Of a stretch of 64,000 nt of DNA, positions 46,332 through 59,362 are shown one piece after another. The stretch's first letter is position 1. Each line of letters starts with the position of its first letter. The DNA comes from Cladorhizidae sp. MBARI D1340-BT2. Lineage: Eukaryota > Porifera > Demospongiae > Poecilosclerida > Cladorhizidae. The DNA lies in assembly GCA_028752905.1 (NCBI GenBank), contig JAQNBH010000013.1, forward strand, positions 11,336,897 to 11,400,896. Direction: 5' to 3'. The translations under genes and the position numbers were made by a program. The notes under the pieces are model-generated. The model was not told where the DNA came from and made no database searches. It was given only the letters and a program-made list of their open reading frames with translations.

Positions 46332-47198
46332 TCATAACTTCATGGTATTCACGTGAAAAGTTTTTAGTGGTTTCCCTGTTTTTCCCGTGTCCACCTGATA
46401 AGTTACCTCAGTGATCTTTCTCACAATTGGAAATGGGCCTTGCCACTCATTTAACAGTTTATTTTGTTTGCGTGGTCGGAATACTAAAACAAATTCCCCA
46501 ACCTCAAATTGTCTTTCAATAGCTTTCCTATCATGGTATCTCTTTTGAGACTGTTTCTCTTTCCTTTCTTTTTCCTGAGCCAATTCTCTCACTAGTTCAA
46601 TGTTAGCTTCCATGGTTCGAATGAACTCGATAACATCAACCTCACACTCTTCCTCTTTTCCTTTCCAGAATCTAGCTAAATTCTCAAGGGGTGTTCTCAT
46701 CTCCCTTCCGAATAATAGCCAGAAAGGTGAAAATCCTGTGGTCGCATGGACACTACCCCTATAGGACCACAAAACAAAAGGTAGGCAATCATCCCATTCT
46801 ACCTTTGGGTTGTTCATTAACTTCTTCAACAACCTCTTCAAAGTACTGTTGAACCGTTCCACCATACCATCTGTTTGGGGATGGTATGGGGAGGTTCGAG
46901 TCTGTTTGATTCCAGTTCTGCTACAGAATTGCTTCATCACTTTTGACATGAAATTGCTACCGTTATCTGATAGTAACTCTTGTGGTATCCCCACTCTGGC
47001 AGTTAAATCGACTAAACAATTTACTACTGTCTCAGCTGTTAACGGAAATGCTTCCGGACACTTTGTGGTATAATCTATTGCCACTAGAATATACTTATTC
47101 CCAGCCTTAGTTCTTTTTAAGGGCCCAAAGATATCTAGAGCTATCATGGAGAACGGTTCCTTGACAATAGGTAAAGGGTGTAGTGGTGCCTTAGTCAC
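46332..47198 (-). pseudogene. Integrase of the Gmr1-like element (copy B)
   Basis: 288 codons with the same D-D-E blocks and GPF module as copy A. It ends early where a Trp codon is TGA (after HVNTMKL). An 11-bp deletion follows downstream. The catalytic core is intact. Confidence 0.85.
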
Positions 47199-47455
47199 TA
47201 TTGGGGCACTAGCCTTCTGGCAAATGGGGCATGACTGACAAAGTTCTTTTACATCTAAAGCATCCCTGGCCTATCCAATCGTTGTCTAATGGCTTCCAAG
47301 GTTCTTTCACGTCCAAAACGCCCAGCCACTACTGAATTGTGAGCTAATGTTAAGACCTTTTTACTCTTGCCATCTTAACTAGGCTTTTTCCACCAACATG
47401 ATAGGGTTCTCTCATTAGTAATCTTCCCTCCCAAAAGTAAGGACTACCCTTGCTA

Positions 47456-49298
47456 TCAGCTTTTTTTCCTCACTTTCATTAAAGTTGTGTCCTTCAGCTG
47501 CTCCTGCTGCAGTTGTTCAGGTGAGATTGCATCAATGCTCATTACTTCTGTGCTCCTTGAGTCGTCCCTTGCGACCTGCAGAGTAATAGTCTCACCTACT
47601 GGTCCTATATCCTCCTCAACTTCGGACTCCACTGGTACAGCTGCCACTGGATTAGATTCTTCAGCTACATCCTCTTCCATCTCACTTCCACTTCCCTCAG
47701 AGTCAAGAGAGTGCGTGACTGGTTCCTCTTCCTGCTGTTGAAGCTGCAACTGAGTGTCGATCTGGGTTTGCACCTGTTGCTGAGCCCTTGTTGTCACCAT
47801 CGTTGACTCTGTGGTTGCGGCGGTGGTTGGAATGTTTTCTTCTTTTTTGGACTCTGTCTCCATCGCTTCCCTAATATACTTATGGAAATGGGGAACATCA
47901 TGCCCCAACAAAAGGTCAGTAGTTATATGTCCTGAAACTCCTACAACTAACCATAGCTTTTTGTCTCCATTCACTTGTAACACTACCATGGCTGCTGGAA
48001 AATATGTTTTTCGAGCACTGGCTGTGGTGTATGCAATTTTCCATGGTAGGTAATCTGTCTTTTTTATGTGCCTAGGATGTTCCGTGCACCCTGTATCAAG
48101 CAACGCTACTGCTGGTTTACCATTGCCCTTCACATTGCGAGACCAAGCTGGTACTTTCTCACATTTAATTATCCCACAGTTTGCTTTTTCCAACTTGACA
48201 ACAAAATCTCTTTTCATATGTCCAGGTTTCCCACAACGATAACACTCCAGTTCTTTCCCTTGCATCATACTACTATTAGTGTTACCTTTGTAGTGCTCAT
48301 CCCTGCGGCTAGGTGGAAAACGTCCGCCTCTCTCGTTGGCTTCGCGGCTCTCTTTAGTTGCGCTTCTCCAACTCCTTTTCTGCTCAGGTTCCTGTGTTGA
48401 GGCTACTTCCTTCTCTCCTCTGGATGAGCTCAGATAGCGTACCACAGCTTCTTTCAAGTCTTCATAAGAGGCTGGATTGAGCTGCCTCATTCTCGCTTCT
48501 AGCCATCGAGGAAGTTTCTGCAACGTTAATTCGATTAATAACGTGTCATATTGGGACTTACCACTGGATTTAATCCAATGCTTAAACGATTGTTTTCTGT
48601 CCCGGATCCAATTCTCAGGTTTCTCTTGGTTGAAGTTAACTTCAAACACTCTCCTCCTGTAACTCTCTGTGGAGACTTGATATGTAGAGAACAGGGTTGC
48701 TTTGACAACATCATAGTCCTGCTGTTCCATAGCAGTCAATGATGACACTGCCAGCATCCCCTGTCCCGACAACGAACTACGTAGGCAGGCAGTCCACTGG
48801 CCACCCTCCTACTTCAGCAGTTACTTCTAAGGTATCTAAAAAAGCACCCAAGTCGTCTACTCCTTCGACATATTTGTGTAATGTCGGTTTAGGCATGGGG
48901 GGTAATTGTTCTTCCCTTGCCGGTTTACGCATTTCTGCCAAAAGTTGTTGCCATCGTTGCTCTTGGCATTCTTGTCGGTCGCGGTCTTCACGGCGGTACT
49001 GCACTTCGCGATCCATCCTCTCTTCCTCTCTCAGTTCCCGTGCTTCATCTGCTTGAAGCCATGTAGCCATCATCTCTGTTCTCGAAACCCCCTGCTGTTG
49101 ACTGTTAGCAGGTGTTGAAAAAGGTTGGTGGTGGTGGAGAGAATCCTCCTCCCCCTCCTGAAAGGTGTCTCTGGGCACAGCAAAGCTCAGAGTAGTCTGG
49201 CTTCTTGTCCGTCGGTCCTCTCCTGGGAGTGACATTTTTTTTTCCTTCAGAAAGACGAGTTGAGAGACAAGAGTGAAGAAAAGAGATATTAGTCGCAC
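47456..49298 (-). pseudogene. Gag-protease and linker (copy B), split by a frameshift
   Basis: The frames 49298-48777 (N-terminal gag) and 48772-47456 (rest of gag, zinc knuckle CYRCGKPGHMKRDF, LLDTGCTEH protease and acidic linker) are separated by an 8-bp deletion at about 48799 relative to copy A. The stop that cuts copy A after the protease is Trp here, so protease and linker are continuous. Confidence 0.82.
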
Positions 49299-49433
49299 AT
49301 AAAACCACTACAATTATAAGGAAAAGAAATATGCACCACTCCCGAAGGATGAAACAAGTATTAATAATAAGCAAAAGAAATATGCACCACTCCCGAAGGA
49401 TGAAACAAGTATTATCCCACGTGCTGCCACCAA

Positions 49434-50003
49434 TGTGATAAAATCAGTTCTCATCCAATTAGAACCTTTAACTAATTGGCAGGAGACACTATTTTATACG
49501 ACGGCTAGATCCTTGGTCATCAGTCTCCTCACTAGTGATCCTCGATCCAACCCGAAATCAGCCAACTCCAGTAGTCGCTGTATCCCTCTTATTAATAGAA
49601 TGGTATATATATTAATAAGATAAGTGATATACTCAATCAGCAATCATACACAGAGGATTACACAGACCATACAAGCCTAGCTTTACAGTCTATCCCTCCT
49701 TACACAAGTTCAGTTCCAGTTCTTCTCTTAGTGTTTTTCTCTCCCTTTATTTAAATTACAATGTTCTTTTATAGCACTCAGTTTGAGGTCACCAGTCTCT
49801 GGTGGTTTCTTTGTCCATGGTGGTTTCTGTGTCCATGGTGGTTTCTTTGTCCATGGTGGTTTCTTTGTCCATGGTGGTTTCTTTGTCCATGTTGGTTTCT
49901 TTGTCCATGGTGGTTTCTTTGTCCATGGTGGTTTCTTTGTCCAGGTGGTTTCTTTGTCCATGGTGGTTTCTTTGTCCATGGTGGTTCCTTTGTTCATGGT
50001 TAA
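49434..50003 (-). repeat. 5' LTR of the Gmr1-like element (copy B), truncated
   Basis: It matches 20433-21003 including the 18-bp array, then ends at TTAA; the remaining 77 bp seen in copy A are missing. Confidence 0.85.
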
Positions 50004-50217
50004 CTCATTGAGTACGATGGTGGGTCAAATTGACCCCACCCAAGGTGCCGTTAGTTACATAATTATTAAACCGGAAACGATTATAGCTTCGATGACGATG
50101 ATGACGTCAAACGTTAGAGAATTGAAAGACCTTTCCAATGAATTTTTTTTCAAGTCAGTAGCTGGAACGGTTGGCAAGTTACGCTAGCCTGAAGTTCAGT
50201 CTCTTTTCTCGCGAAGG

Positions 50218-50880
50218 ATGGCATCTGTCCGCAACCTAACAGTAGATGATCTAGCAAACTACTGTGCTGGTGGTTCTCTCTCCAACAGCGATTTGGAAGC
50301 ACAGATAGACAATGAACTTGAAGAGCTTGAAAGTGAGGATGAAACTCTAAAAGGACCAGAACAGCGATGAAGAAGAGGAAGATAACAGGGTCGACAACTT
50401 ACTCTTCTCAGCGTACGGTGACAGTCAGGGATCTCAGTCTGGTACTACACCAGCTGAACGCAACTCACTCCTTTCTCTGGACCCAGAAATCAGTAAGCAT
50501 GTCTTTTATAGGTGTTTAGCAAATTGCTATAGTTGTAGTAGTTCATCCAGCTAATGGATTTTTTATGGCTATCATTCTTCAGGTGATAATGATCCTGATA
50601 TCCCCAGCTCTAGCTGCGAGTCTGAGTCACCCTCCCAAGAAATATAAGTAGAGGAAGGGGAAGTCGAGGGTGTGAAAGAGGCAACAGGAAAGTTAGGGGC
50701 ACCAGATGCAGTGGTGTAGGTGGAAGGGATCGCGGTGGAGACAGGGGTCGCGGTGGAGGCAGGGGTCGCGGTGCAACCAGGGGATGCGGTGGAGGCAGGG
50801 GTCGCGGTGGAGGCAGGAGATGTGGTGGAGGCAAGGGATGCGGTGGAGGTAGGGACAGAGGTGTAACAACACACTCAACC
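50218..50880 (+). pseudogene. piggyBac transposase N-terminal exons
   Basis: ATG 50218 starts MASVRNLTVDDLANYCAGGS and an acidic region. One extra base near 50350 shifts the frame, which then runs to a GTAAGC donor at 50493. After a 90-bp intron (acceptor at 50582) the phase fits and the frame continues as DNDPDIPSSSCESESPSQE to a TAA. A different frame then gives a Gly/Arg (RGRG) region (50650-50880) with GGGRGRG repeats ending in a stop. Acidic and GR-rich N-termini are seen in PGBD4-like piggyBac proteins. Broken by frameshifts. Confidence 0.6.
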
Positions 50881-50974
50881 GAGTAATCCCTATACTTTAT
50901 ACTTCTGTAGCTAGTTCATATTTTATGAAAGTTCTTACTTACATGTACAATAGGTCAGACTTGTTCGATGGGAT

Positions 50975-51619
50975 ATGACGGGTGTAAGTGATTCCACATC
51001 ATACCTACCACCACGACAACTTCCTAGTTTTGACCATCCAACAGGCCCTGTTCACCGTACTTTTCGGGAAAATACACCACTTCAAATTTTCAAGCTATTT
51101 GTAACGGTTAGTATATTGGAACTGATTTTAGAACACACCAAACTTTTTTCTCTACAAAAATGGGATTTCTTTGATATCACAATGGAAGAGTTGTTGAGGT
51201 CTCAACATAGCCATGGGCATGTCACGTCTACGTCGAATTCATGATTATTGGTCGCATGAACCCATGTTTAGAATACCTTGGTTTTCAGCTGTCATGTGTC
51301 GTGACCGATACTTCTCCAGATTTATTCACTTATCTGATTCGACAAAGCAAAAAAGAAGGGGTGAAGATAATTATGATCCTTTGTACAAAGTGAGGCCACT
51401 CATTCAAAAATTATCCCACAATTTTCAGTGCTACTATCAGCCGAAATGTGAACTGGTGATCGATGAAATGATGGTTGGCACTAGGTGCCGAATTCACTTC
51501 TTACAGTATATCCCTCAAAAGCCAACGAAGTGGGGGTTGAAGGTTTTTGTAAATGCAGTCAACTACTGGCTATGTACTGATGTTTGAAGTATACACTGGT
51601 AATTTTGGAAGTACCCATG
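50975..51619 (+). pseudogene. piggyBac transposase core (DDE_Tnp_1_7), frameshifted
   Basis: The frame 50975-51244 has FDHPTGPVHRTF, LQIFKLFVTVSILELILEHT and W-x-x-x-D-I-TMEELL, the conserved N-terminal block. The frame 51213-51587 has RRIHDYWSHEP, the FSRFIHLSDS block and CELVIDEMMVGTR, with a catalytic Asp in the VIDEMM block, then KPTKWGLKVFVNAV. A frame change near 51560 leads to GYVLMFEVYTGN, another family motif, before truncation. At least two frameshifts and loss of the 3' half make it inactive. Confidence 0.85.
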
Positions 51620-51831
51620 ATAGTTTAATCATTCTGTAGAACGAAAAATTATATTTTACATCAGAGAATGAACCACAAGCTCAATTCCATTGACTTTGTG
51701 ATATTTTCACCGATTGGAAGGTACCTGATGTTCTTTAAACATACAGTACTTGTTCTTGTTTCAAATTCAGTTAGGAAGCACGATGAAGTCCAGTGTGTAA
51801 CAAAACCACCTGTCTAGATATATGCAGGGCA

Positions 51832-52203
51832 TCATATAGATGAAAATACATATACTGTGAAAATTGCAACGCTTCCTTCTGACATGTGACATTTTGAAGA
51901 ACAGGCATCTTTCCTCTTGTTAAAGCTCATAAGCAATCCACATGTGTGGATATCTGCAAAGTAAGTGCAAGGAGAGAAACATTCATGCAAGTACACGGCA
52001 TTGTTGCACCTAGAGTCACACCACACCCACATTTGTTGACACATGAAGCACGGCTTATGTTTAGGCCATGATTGCCACTGTCGCTGCAGAAAATTATGGC
52101 TGTCACTTGATAAGCACTGAACAGAATTAGTCATGTTCATGTTTGGTGGCTGGTTGCAAAATGGCTTAAGGCAGCGCATCTTCTGCTGGTGAGAGCCTTT
52201 CAT
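51832..52203 (-). CDS. Unassigned Cys/Trp-rich frame, copy B
   Basis: Same 123-residue frame as 23618-23989, with no difference seen. No family assigned. Confidence 0.3.
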   Translation of the reverse strand: MKGSHQQKMRCLKPFCNQPPNMNMTNSVQCLSSDSHNFLQRQWQSWPKHKPCFMCQQMWVWCDSRCNNAVYLHECFSPCTYFADIHTCGLLMSFNKRKDACSSKCHMSEGSVAIFTVYVFSSI

Positions 52204-52700
52204 ATGGAGCCATCTTTTCTGAAATAACCATCTTCATCCATCTCATATCTTCAACTGTGGACATCTTTGTGCCACAATATACAATTTGCAGACAACTCCA
52301 TCCAATGCTTCTTCAGTTAGTTCTCTTGGTGTCCAGATTTTTCAGTGTCTCAATACAAACCTGTACGACAGCAAACCAATTGAAGAAACACTAAGTTTTA
52401 GATGACCATCTGTTTCTGACCAGCTCAAGTTAAAAATGATGTGTTCTCACATAGTTCTTGAAACCTCATCACAGCGAGTGAAAAACCTCAGTGTCTGAGG
52501 AATAGATAGTATTTTGTTGGCATTATCAATGGCATGGAGCAACAGATTTGTATTGGCTTCTTCTTAGTTGCTCTTGAGGTGGATTAATTCCTTGTAATTT
52601 GCTATACATCTTGCCCCCTTACAATCACCATTTTTCGTGATTGTTCATGCACCATTAAAACGATCAAATAATTCTTCCTTACTTGAAACACATACATTTA

Positions 52701-53003
52701 TCACAACTTTATCTGTTCAGCTGCAAACGGTAATCTTGGGACAAGAAAAAAATTCTGCTTATGATATTTTAGGCTGATATTTGGTTTAGAATTACAGAAG
52801 CAAACAAGCTTATGCTTTGTTAGGCATTTCCCATTTAGGTTTCCTGATGTAACAATCATATAATTCCCATGTAATTTATAAGCTCCATTTCTTCTTAGGA
52901 CACCATAGAGTAATTCTATACTCTCAGCAACAATGACATTGTCTGTGGAGGTGACCTTTATCCTATACTGACATGACAGACTTTTCCTCGCTATCCTTGC
53001 CAA
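52701..53003 (-). CDS. Unassigned 100-codon frame, copy B
   Basis: Matches 24487-24789 with one Ile to Val change. No family assigned. Confidence 0.25.
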   Translation of the reverse strand: MARIARKSLSCQYRIKVTSTDNVIVAESIELLYGVLRRNGAYKLHGNYMIVTSGNLNGKCLTKHKLVCFCNSKPNISLKYHKQNFFLVPRLPFAAEQIKL

Positions 53004-54826
53004 ATAGATTAGTCAGTGTCTGTGCATTAGAGTAGGCTTTCCAGTGATTCTCTTGTGACTCTCTGTTATGGCAGTTGAAAGACCACAGTGATTTGTGTGT
53101 GTGTTCTGTAAAAGCTCAACCATCTGTTGCACTTCTCCCACTAGCTATATTAGTTCTGGTCAATGAGGAAAACGTTTATGGGTACACTTCAATTGAAGGT
53201 TTTTTGACCAGTCCTCCAGAGGTATTGATTGCATGCTTTATATGCTATGACATTACATTATGTCATCAGAAAAAGGATGTATGTAACATCATATATGAAA
53301 AATGTGAGGTGTATATAATTATACTCCCTTGTTAAAAAGTGTCAGTGCTTCAACTCCCGTCCTCCTAACCATAAAGCAAGCCACAACTTCTGCGGCAGCT
53401 ATGGTACACAAGAGTTTACCATAATCTTCATATAAAAATAAACCATTTGAATTTGGGTCTGGGGCATTTAAGCTTTAGTTAGATAGCTTGATACAAACAC
53501 AGTTTCATCCGGTAGCTATTTTAACATGAATCCCTAGTGTGATCACTTCAATAGACACTCCATGCCCTGCCATCAACCATCCATCATGCTGCCTTCTTGT
53601 ATATTCACAAAAAAATATTGTTCAATTTTAACTGTTATTTCGAAATTATTTCCAAAATTTTTATCCTGCAAGGTTGCAGTTTTGGCAACATTCTTTTTAA
53701 ATTCTTTGTGATTTCACCATATATGCACAAGAAACATTATTGAACAATTCTTGCAAAGACAAAAGTTTTTCCTTCAGTAGCTAGCTCTAAAGTGATGTAT
53801 GCAATTGCCATGTTCAATTAGACCAATCTTTATGATCTGTCCATGACGTGGCCTTTTTCTGACACCACTGCTGGTTTCAATATTCAAATATCAAAGTTTA
53901 TAAAATGCAATTAGCTTCAGAAAATGATTAGAACACACACTTTTAAATGACCAATGGGTATCTGACGGATTCAGCTTGGTTTTAACAAATTAATCCAATA
54001 TGGTGCTCCCCCTGTCTCATGTGCTAGAGGATCAACATGATTTCAAGCATTAAAATATGATTAAACTGGTTGTGGTCAACATGCTTTCTCACTCTTTTGA
54101 CCAGTCAATCCAATACAGGTGTTTGTTTGGATTCTATTGCAGACCCAGTTGGAAGGAACAACTGCAAATGATGTTTGTCTAGAGCTACAAAATCTGAGAG
54201 AACTTATCTGGTATGAGTTTATGAATGTGTAAGTTTGGGATTGCCTTGGGCAACATATTGGCAGTAAAGTAGAACCAAGGACACCAAATTTACAACACTG
54301 TGCCTATTATACAAATATATAATAGGACATATCAGCATTCTGCATTTCAGAAACTGCACAATCCTAGGCTTCACTGCCATCATACCTTTTTTCCATGTTT
54401 GCCAAAGATAAATGTGATGGTGGCAGTTTCTAATGACTTGGTTGCAAGTGGTGGTGGTGGTAGATATATTATTATTGATTTAATTACTAGCTAACAATTA
54501 TAATGCTGCTAAGACAGCTCCAGTTGCAGGCTGATTTTTGGACTTTTCTTTTCTGTTGTTTTTTACAATAGAATAATTAATATTTCAACTAAAAAAATTC
54601 TGAAAACAAAAGGTTTTACATTATATAATTAAACCATGATAATTTTTTTTTGACAAAGAGTTTGATTATCATTTGAAAAGGAAATTTTCCAAGAGTTAAA
54701 AAAAAATTATTAAAAACTTGGAAGTGATTATTAATAAAATCTACTCTTAGCGTTGCTATTCACGTCAACATAATGTAGTTTTTAAATTGTTTTTGTGATT
54801 GTTCTTACTTTTGTCATTTATTAATG

Positions 54827-54935
54827 TTGCTATTATTATTATCATCATTATTATTATAGTTGTTGTTGTTGATGTTGTTTTATTTTTTTTGTTGATGTTG
54901 TTATTATTAATAGTAGTAGTAGTAGTTTTATTATA

Positions 54936-54997
<62 letters not shown>

Positions 54998-55722
54998 TAT
55001 TATTATTATTTGTTGTTGATGTTGTTGCTGTGGCTGTTGCTATTGCTGTTGCTGTTGCTATTGCTGTTGCTGTTGCTGTTGTTGTTGCTGTTGCTGTTGC
55101 TATTGCTGTTGCTATTGCTGTTGCTATTGTTGTTGCTGTTTCTGTTGCTGTTGCTGTTGCTATTGCTGTTGCTATTGCTATTGCTGTTGCTGTTGCTGTT
55201 GCTGTTGCTATTGCTGTTGCTATTGCTGTTGCTATTGCTATTGCTGTTGCTGTTGCTATTGCTGTTGCTATTGCTGTTGCTATTGCTGTTGCTATTGCTA
55301 TTGCTATTGCTGTTGCTATTGCTGTTGCTATTGCTGTTGCTATTGCTGTTGCTATTGCGGTTGCTATTGCTGTTGCTATTGCTGTTGCTATTGCTGTTGC
55401 TATTGCTGTTGCTATTGCTGTTGCTATTGTTACTACTATTGTTACTAGTATTGTTACTAATATTGTTACTACTATTGTTACTAGTATTATTACACTATTG
55501 TTACTACTATTGTTACTACTATTGTTACTACTATTGTTACTAGTATTGTTACTACTATTGTTACTTACTATTGTTACTAGTATTGTTACTAGTATTGTTA
55601 CTACTATTGTTACTACTATTGTTACTAGTATTGTTACTACTATTGTTACTAATATTGTTACTACTATTATTACTACTATTATTACTACTATTATTACTAC
55701 TATTATTATTATTATTAATTGT
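54827..55722. repeat. Compound microsatellite, copy B
   Basis: Same three blocks as 26627-27560, but the GTTGCT/ATTGCT block is less regular: extra GTTGCT runs, a GTTGTT and a GTTTCT. Confidence 0.95.
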
Positions 55723-55741
55723 TGATCCAGATTGATGTGAA

Positions 55742-55880
55742 TGAAGAAAGAAAATTGAGAAAGAAAAGGAAGAAAGAAAAGGAAGAAAGAAAAGGAAGGA
55801 AGGAAGAAAAGGAAGAAAGAAAGAAAGAAAAGAAAGAAAGAAAGAAAAGGAAGAAAGAAAGAAAAGAAAGAGAAGAGGAA
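55742..55880. repeat. Polypurine GAAAG tract, copy B
   Basis: Copy of 27583-27722 with small indels (GAAAATTGAG near its start). Confidence 0.9.
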
Positions 55881-56632
55881 ATGAAGAGAATCCCTGAGAT
55901 TTGTTAATCTAGATTGATATGAACGAAGAGGGATCCCTGAGATTTGATATTGTGTTGATCTGAATGAAGAGGAAATGTAGAGGATCATATCTGCTTCAAC
56001 AGTCAGAAGTTGTCCAGGAGAAGGAAACTAAACATATGTAAAGTTGGAATGCCTGGCCATAAATGTTTATATTGTGCCTGTTACAACAATGGCTAATTGG
56101 AATGTAAAAATGTTGACAAAACTTTAGATATCTGACGAAGATTGCAGTTGAGGCATTTGGCACTAGACTAAAATTAAAGAAAGCCCTTGAAGTTGATAGA
56201 CTATTGGGGCTCATCTTGTTACCAAATACAATTTCACAAAACACTATATACCATTATGTCTAAAAAGTACATTGCCTGATGCTCTCTCACATATGAACAA
56301 TATGTCATAGAGAAAATGGAGAGGAATTTGAGGTATCTTTAAGTATGGACTTGTTTTATCCTTAATTAGCTGATCAGGGCCGATTTGATGTGTGATTATG
56401 GAGTTTTAGTTATTATTATTGTCTTTCTGACATATTTTTTCTTTTTATGACATCTCACTCAAATAAATCTTTTCTTTGCAATATAATATAATATACAAAC
56501 ATTGAATAAATAAAAGGTGTAATTTTAATGGCATTTAAGCAATAGTAACTATTTCTTAACATTCATATCTAATCAAATATCTTAAAACATAATGGAGTAT
56601 AATGTTGTGGTCATTTACATCATTTCTTTTAG
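55881..56632. other. No gene seen (copy B of 27723-28479)
   Basis: AT-rich DNA without a supported exon. Confidence 0.4.
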
Positions 56633-57830
56633 GTGGTGGAAGTGGTGTCAATTGAGTTAGAAGTAGAGGTAGTTGCAATAGTGGAAGTGGTTCTTGGAAG
56701 TTGCAGAAGCAATGCCAGTGTAGAACTTGAGGCAATGATGAGAGCAATGACAATGGCGGTGGTTTATTGGTAGCAGAGATATCAGTTGTGACAGTGGTAA
56801 CAATGAACAATGGTATTTATTTACTATTATAGTGGCCAAGTTGACAACTTTGGCAGTGATGGTAATGGTGGCATGATGGCAGGTAAGTCAATTTGTAGTG
56901 GCAGTGCTGCCAATTCTCGAAGTAGTGGCAGTGGAGCTAGTGGTGGCAGTTGGGATGGAGTTTTTTTGCGGTAGTGATAGTAGAGGAGCAGTGAAGCAGT
57001 GATGTTAATGTTTGTTGTTATCTTAGAGCAATCTTGAGTGGAATTGCAGCAAGTAGTGGCGGTAGTGATATATCTATTCTAAGTAGTGGTGGTAATCACA
57101 GAGAAACTGTGGTGGCAATGAAGAAGTGGTGGCAAAGAAGCGAGGCTGTGGTGGGATTAATGGTTAAGTTGTGCTAGTGGTTGCACAAGCGGCAGTGGAG
57201 CAAGTGGCGATATAGGTGGTCCAACTAATGGTTTTTGTTGGCAGTGATAGAATGAAGCAGGTGAAATAGTGGTATCAATAGTTGGCAGTAGTGATAGTCG
57301 AATTGGTGGCAATGGAGTTAGTCATGGTGGCAGTGGTGGTAGAGGTGTTGGCATTAATAGTGATGGTGGTGATAGAACAGAAGCAGATGAAATAGTGGTA
57401 TCAATAGTGGCTGTAGTGCCAGTCAAGCCAGTAGTAGCAATGGATCTAGTCACGGCAGTCGTGGTAGAGGAATTGGCTTTGATAGTGGTGGCAGTGATAG
57501 AACAGAAGCAGGTGAAATATTGGTATCAATATTGGTTGTAGTGACAGTCAAGCCAGTGGTAGCAATGGAGCTAGTCAAGGCAGTGGTAGAGGAGTTGGCT
57601 TTGATAGTGGTGGTAGTGATGGCAGCGAGACAGTGATAGCAGTAAAGTAGTGATGGTGGGGTAACGATTTTCTTCCAGTGGTTACAGTAGTGATGATAGA
57701 AGCAACTTATGGTGGCTGTAGTGTTAGAGGAATTGGTAAAGATGTTAAAGAAGCATTGATGGCATAGAAGCAGACTGGAAGTAGTGGTGGAGGTAGCATT
57801 AGTGGCAATGGAAGTAGTCATGCAAGTTTC
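56633..57830. repeat. GTGG-rich region and minisatellite, copy B
   Basis: Matches 28480-29640. The end has an extra 33 bp (TGGTGGAGGTAGCATTAG...) relative to the A/B junction. Confidence 0.75.
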
Positions 57831-58770
57831 TGATGGCGGTGGAATCAATGGTATCAGGGAGCAGTTGTGTTATGTTGAGTAATGGTTGTTATGATCATGA
57901 GAGGAACATGTAGTGGTAGTGTTGGTTAGAGATATTATAATAAGATTAAATACAAGCTAACTGTCGAAATGAATTTATTCCAACTTGATCTCTGTACTGT
58001 CTAGTTGTTGGTATGGGTGTTCTGGGTGAGTAGAGGGACATCTCGAGTTGATGGGTATATTTTTTCCTCTTCTCTTTTTTTGAAGATGGACTGATTCATT
58101 CGGATGATTGGGTTGCATTGGAGGTGTAGATGATGATTGGGACTTCTCATACTAAACATGTAAAAATTAATATTTGAAATCTTAAATTAAAGAAAACAAG
58201 TTTTCTTACATAATATTTGAAAATTCAGATTTAAAATTTGAGAAATATGGCAAGTGGTGGTTGTTTGAGAAATGTGCATACAATGACAGAGCATTGCTAT
58301 TCATGTAAACACAAAATGTTATTAAAACATTTCTCTATGGATATTCTATAAGCCTGATTTCTTATTTTTATACAGAAAACTTAATGACTAAGGCAAAACT
58401 AGTTTCAATACATAGTAGTCATGCACACAGCCTTTCTACCTAAAGAGGGTATAAAAACTGATTGTGGCCAATTAGTGCTTAGTAATGATGGTATTTATAT
58501 AATACTGTGCTATCTACCATTACAATATCCTTAATAATGAACTTGACTTTTACTCTCTTGATGTTTAGAGTAGATGCTCTAGCATCGCTATTAGCATATA
58601 TTTTGTAGTCGTACAAAGACACGTGCTGAGAAGAGCATAATTAATTTGGGCCAAATTGGTTGCAGAGTCTAGGAATGTTCCTTGTATGTATGGATAGGTT
58701 TACAGTTCTACCCATATATTTATTATATATGTGTATATACTCAATGAACTCTCAGTTGACATAATAAGTT
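57831..58770. other. Intergenic DNA, copy C
   Basis: Copy of 25-964. No gene seen. Confidence 0.45.
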
Positions 58771-58807
58771 TAAAATCACCCTCTCAATAATCAACTTCAA
58801 ATTGTAT

Positions 58808-58851
58808 TCACTCGACGTTTCGAATAGTACTCTAGCCTTCATCAGGAATAA
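58808..58851 (-). ncRNA. Hammerhead-like motif, copy C left end
   Basis: Identical to the copy B motif: intact CTGATGA, GAAACGTC and stem I, one mismatch in stem II. Confidence 0.5.
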
Positions 58852-59145
58852 TGCTCTATGCCAGTGGCTCCACCACATGCCAGTACACATGCCTAGCACA
58901 TGCACCAGATGTAAAAAAAAGAATGGGATAAAGAAACTGCTAGGGAAGGCATCGGCCTAGCATGAAAGTGAAAGCAGTTAAATCGAGACTGTGGAGTGGA
59001 CTTGCTTTGCTGCTGGGGAGCTACTATAAAGAGGCTGAGCTTGAAGCCAGGATCACCATAATTGCATTTTTATTTATCATTATCATATTTATTTTATTAT
59101 TTATTTATTATCTGTTTATTATTTAAATTTTATTTAGTAGTATAT

Positions 59146-59305
<160 letters not shown>

Positions 59306-59321
59306 GTCTTTATTATTAATT

Positions 59322-59362
<41 letters not shown>

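Larger units (their letters stand above)
43552..50003 (-). mobile_element. Gmr1-like LTR retrotransposon, copy B, interrupted and truncated
   Basis: Same element as 15227-21080. Left LTR 43552-44178, polypurine tract 44179 on, RNase H and RT 44108-45307, RT N-terminal part 46030-46330, integrase 46332-47198, gag-protease 47456-49298, primer site 49422-49432, right LTR from 49434. It is split by a solo LTR (45357-46022). The right LTR stops at a TTAA (50000-50003), where piggyBac-like DNA begins. Confidence 0.85.
50004..51620 (+). mobile_element. piggyBac-like element, 3' truncated (copy B only)
   Basis: It begins right after TTAA, the piggyBac target, with CTCATTGAGTACGATGG followed by a palindromic GGTGGGTCAAATTGACCCCACC-type segment of the kind found in piggyBac termini. 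It encodes transposase pieces. The right end joins unit DNA in the middle of the transposase frame at a shared TAGTTTAAT (51621-51629), so the 3' part was deleted together with the flanking host segment. Confidence 0.82.
51621..54780. repeat. Older duplicate region, copy B (matches 23420-26515)
   Basis: It retains the part after the piggyBac junction: the Cys/Trp-rich frame, the 100-codon frame, the diverged 530-bp unit (about 53335-53830) and flank. The zinc-finger and exon 1 remnants present in copy A are gone. Confidence 0.8.
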
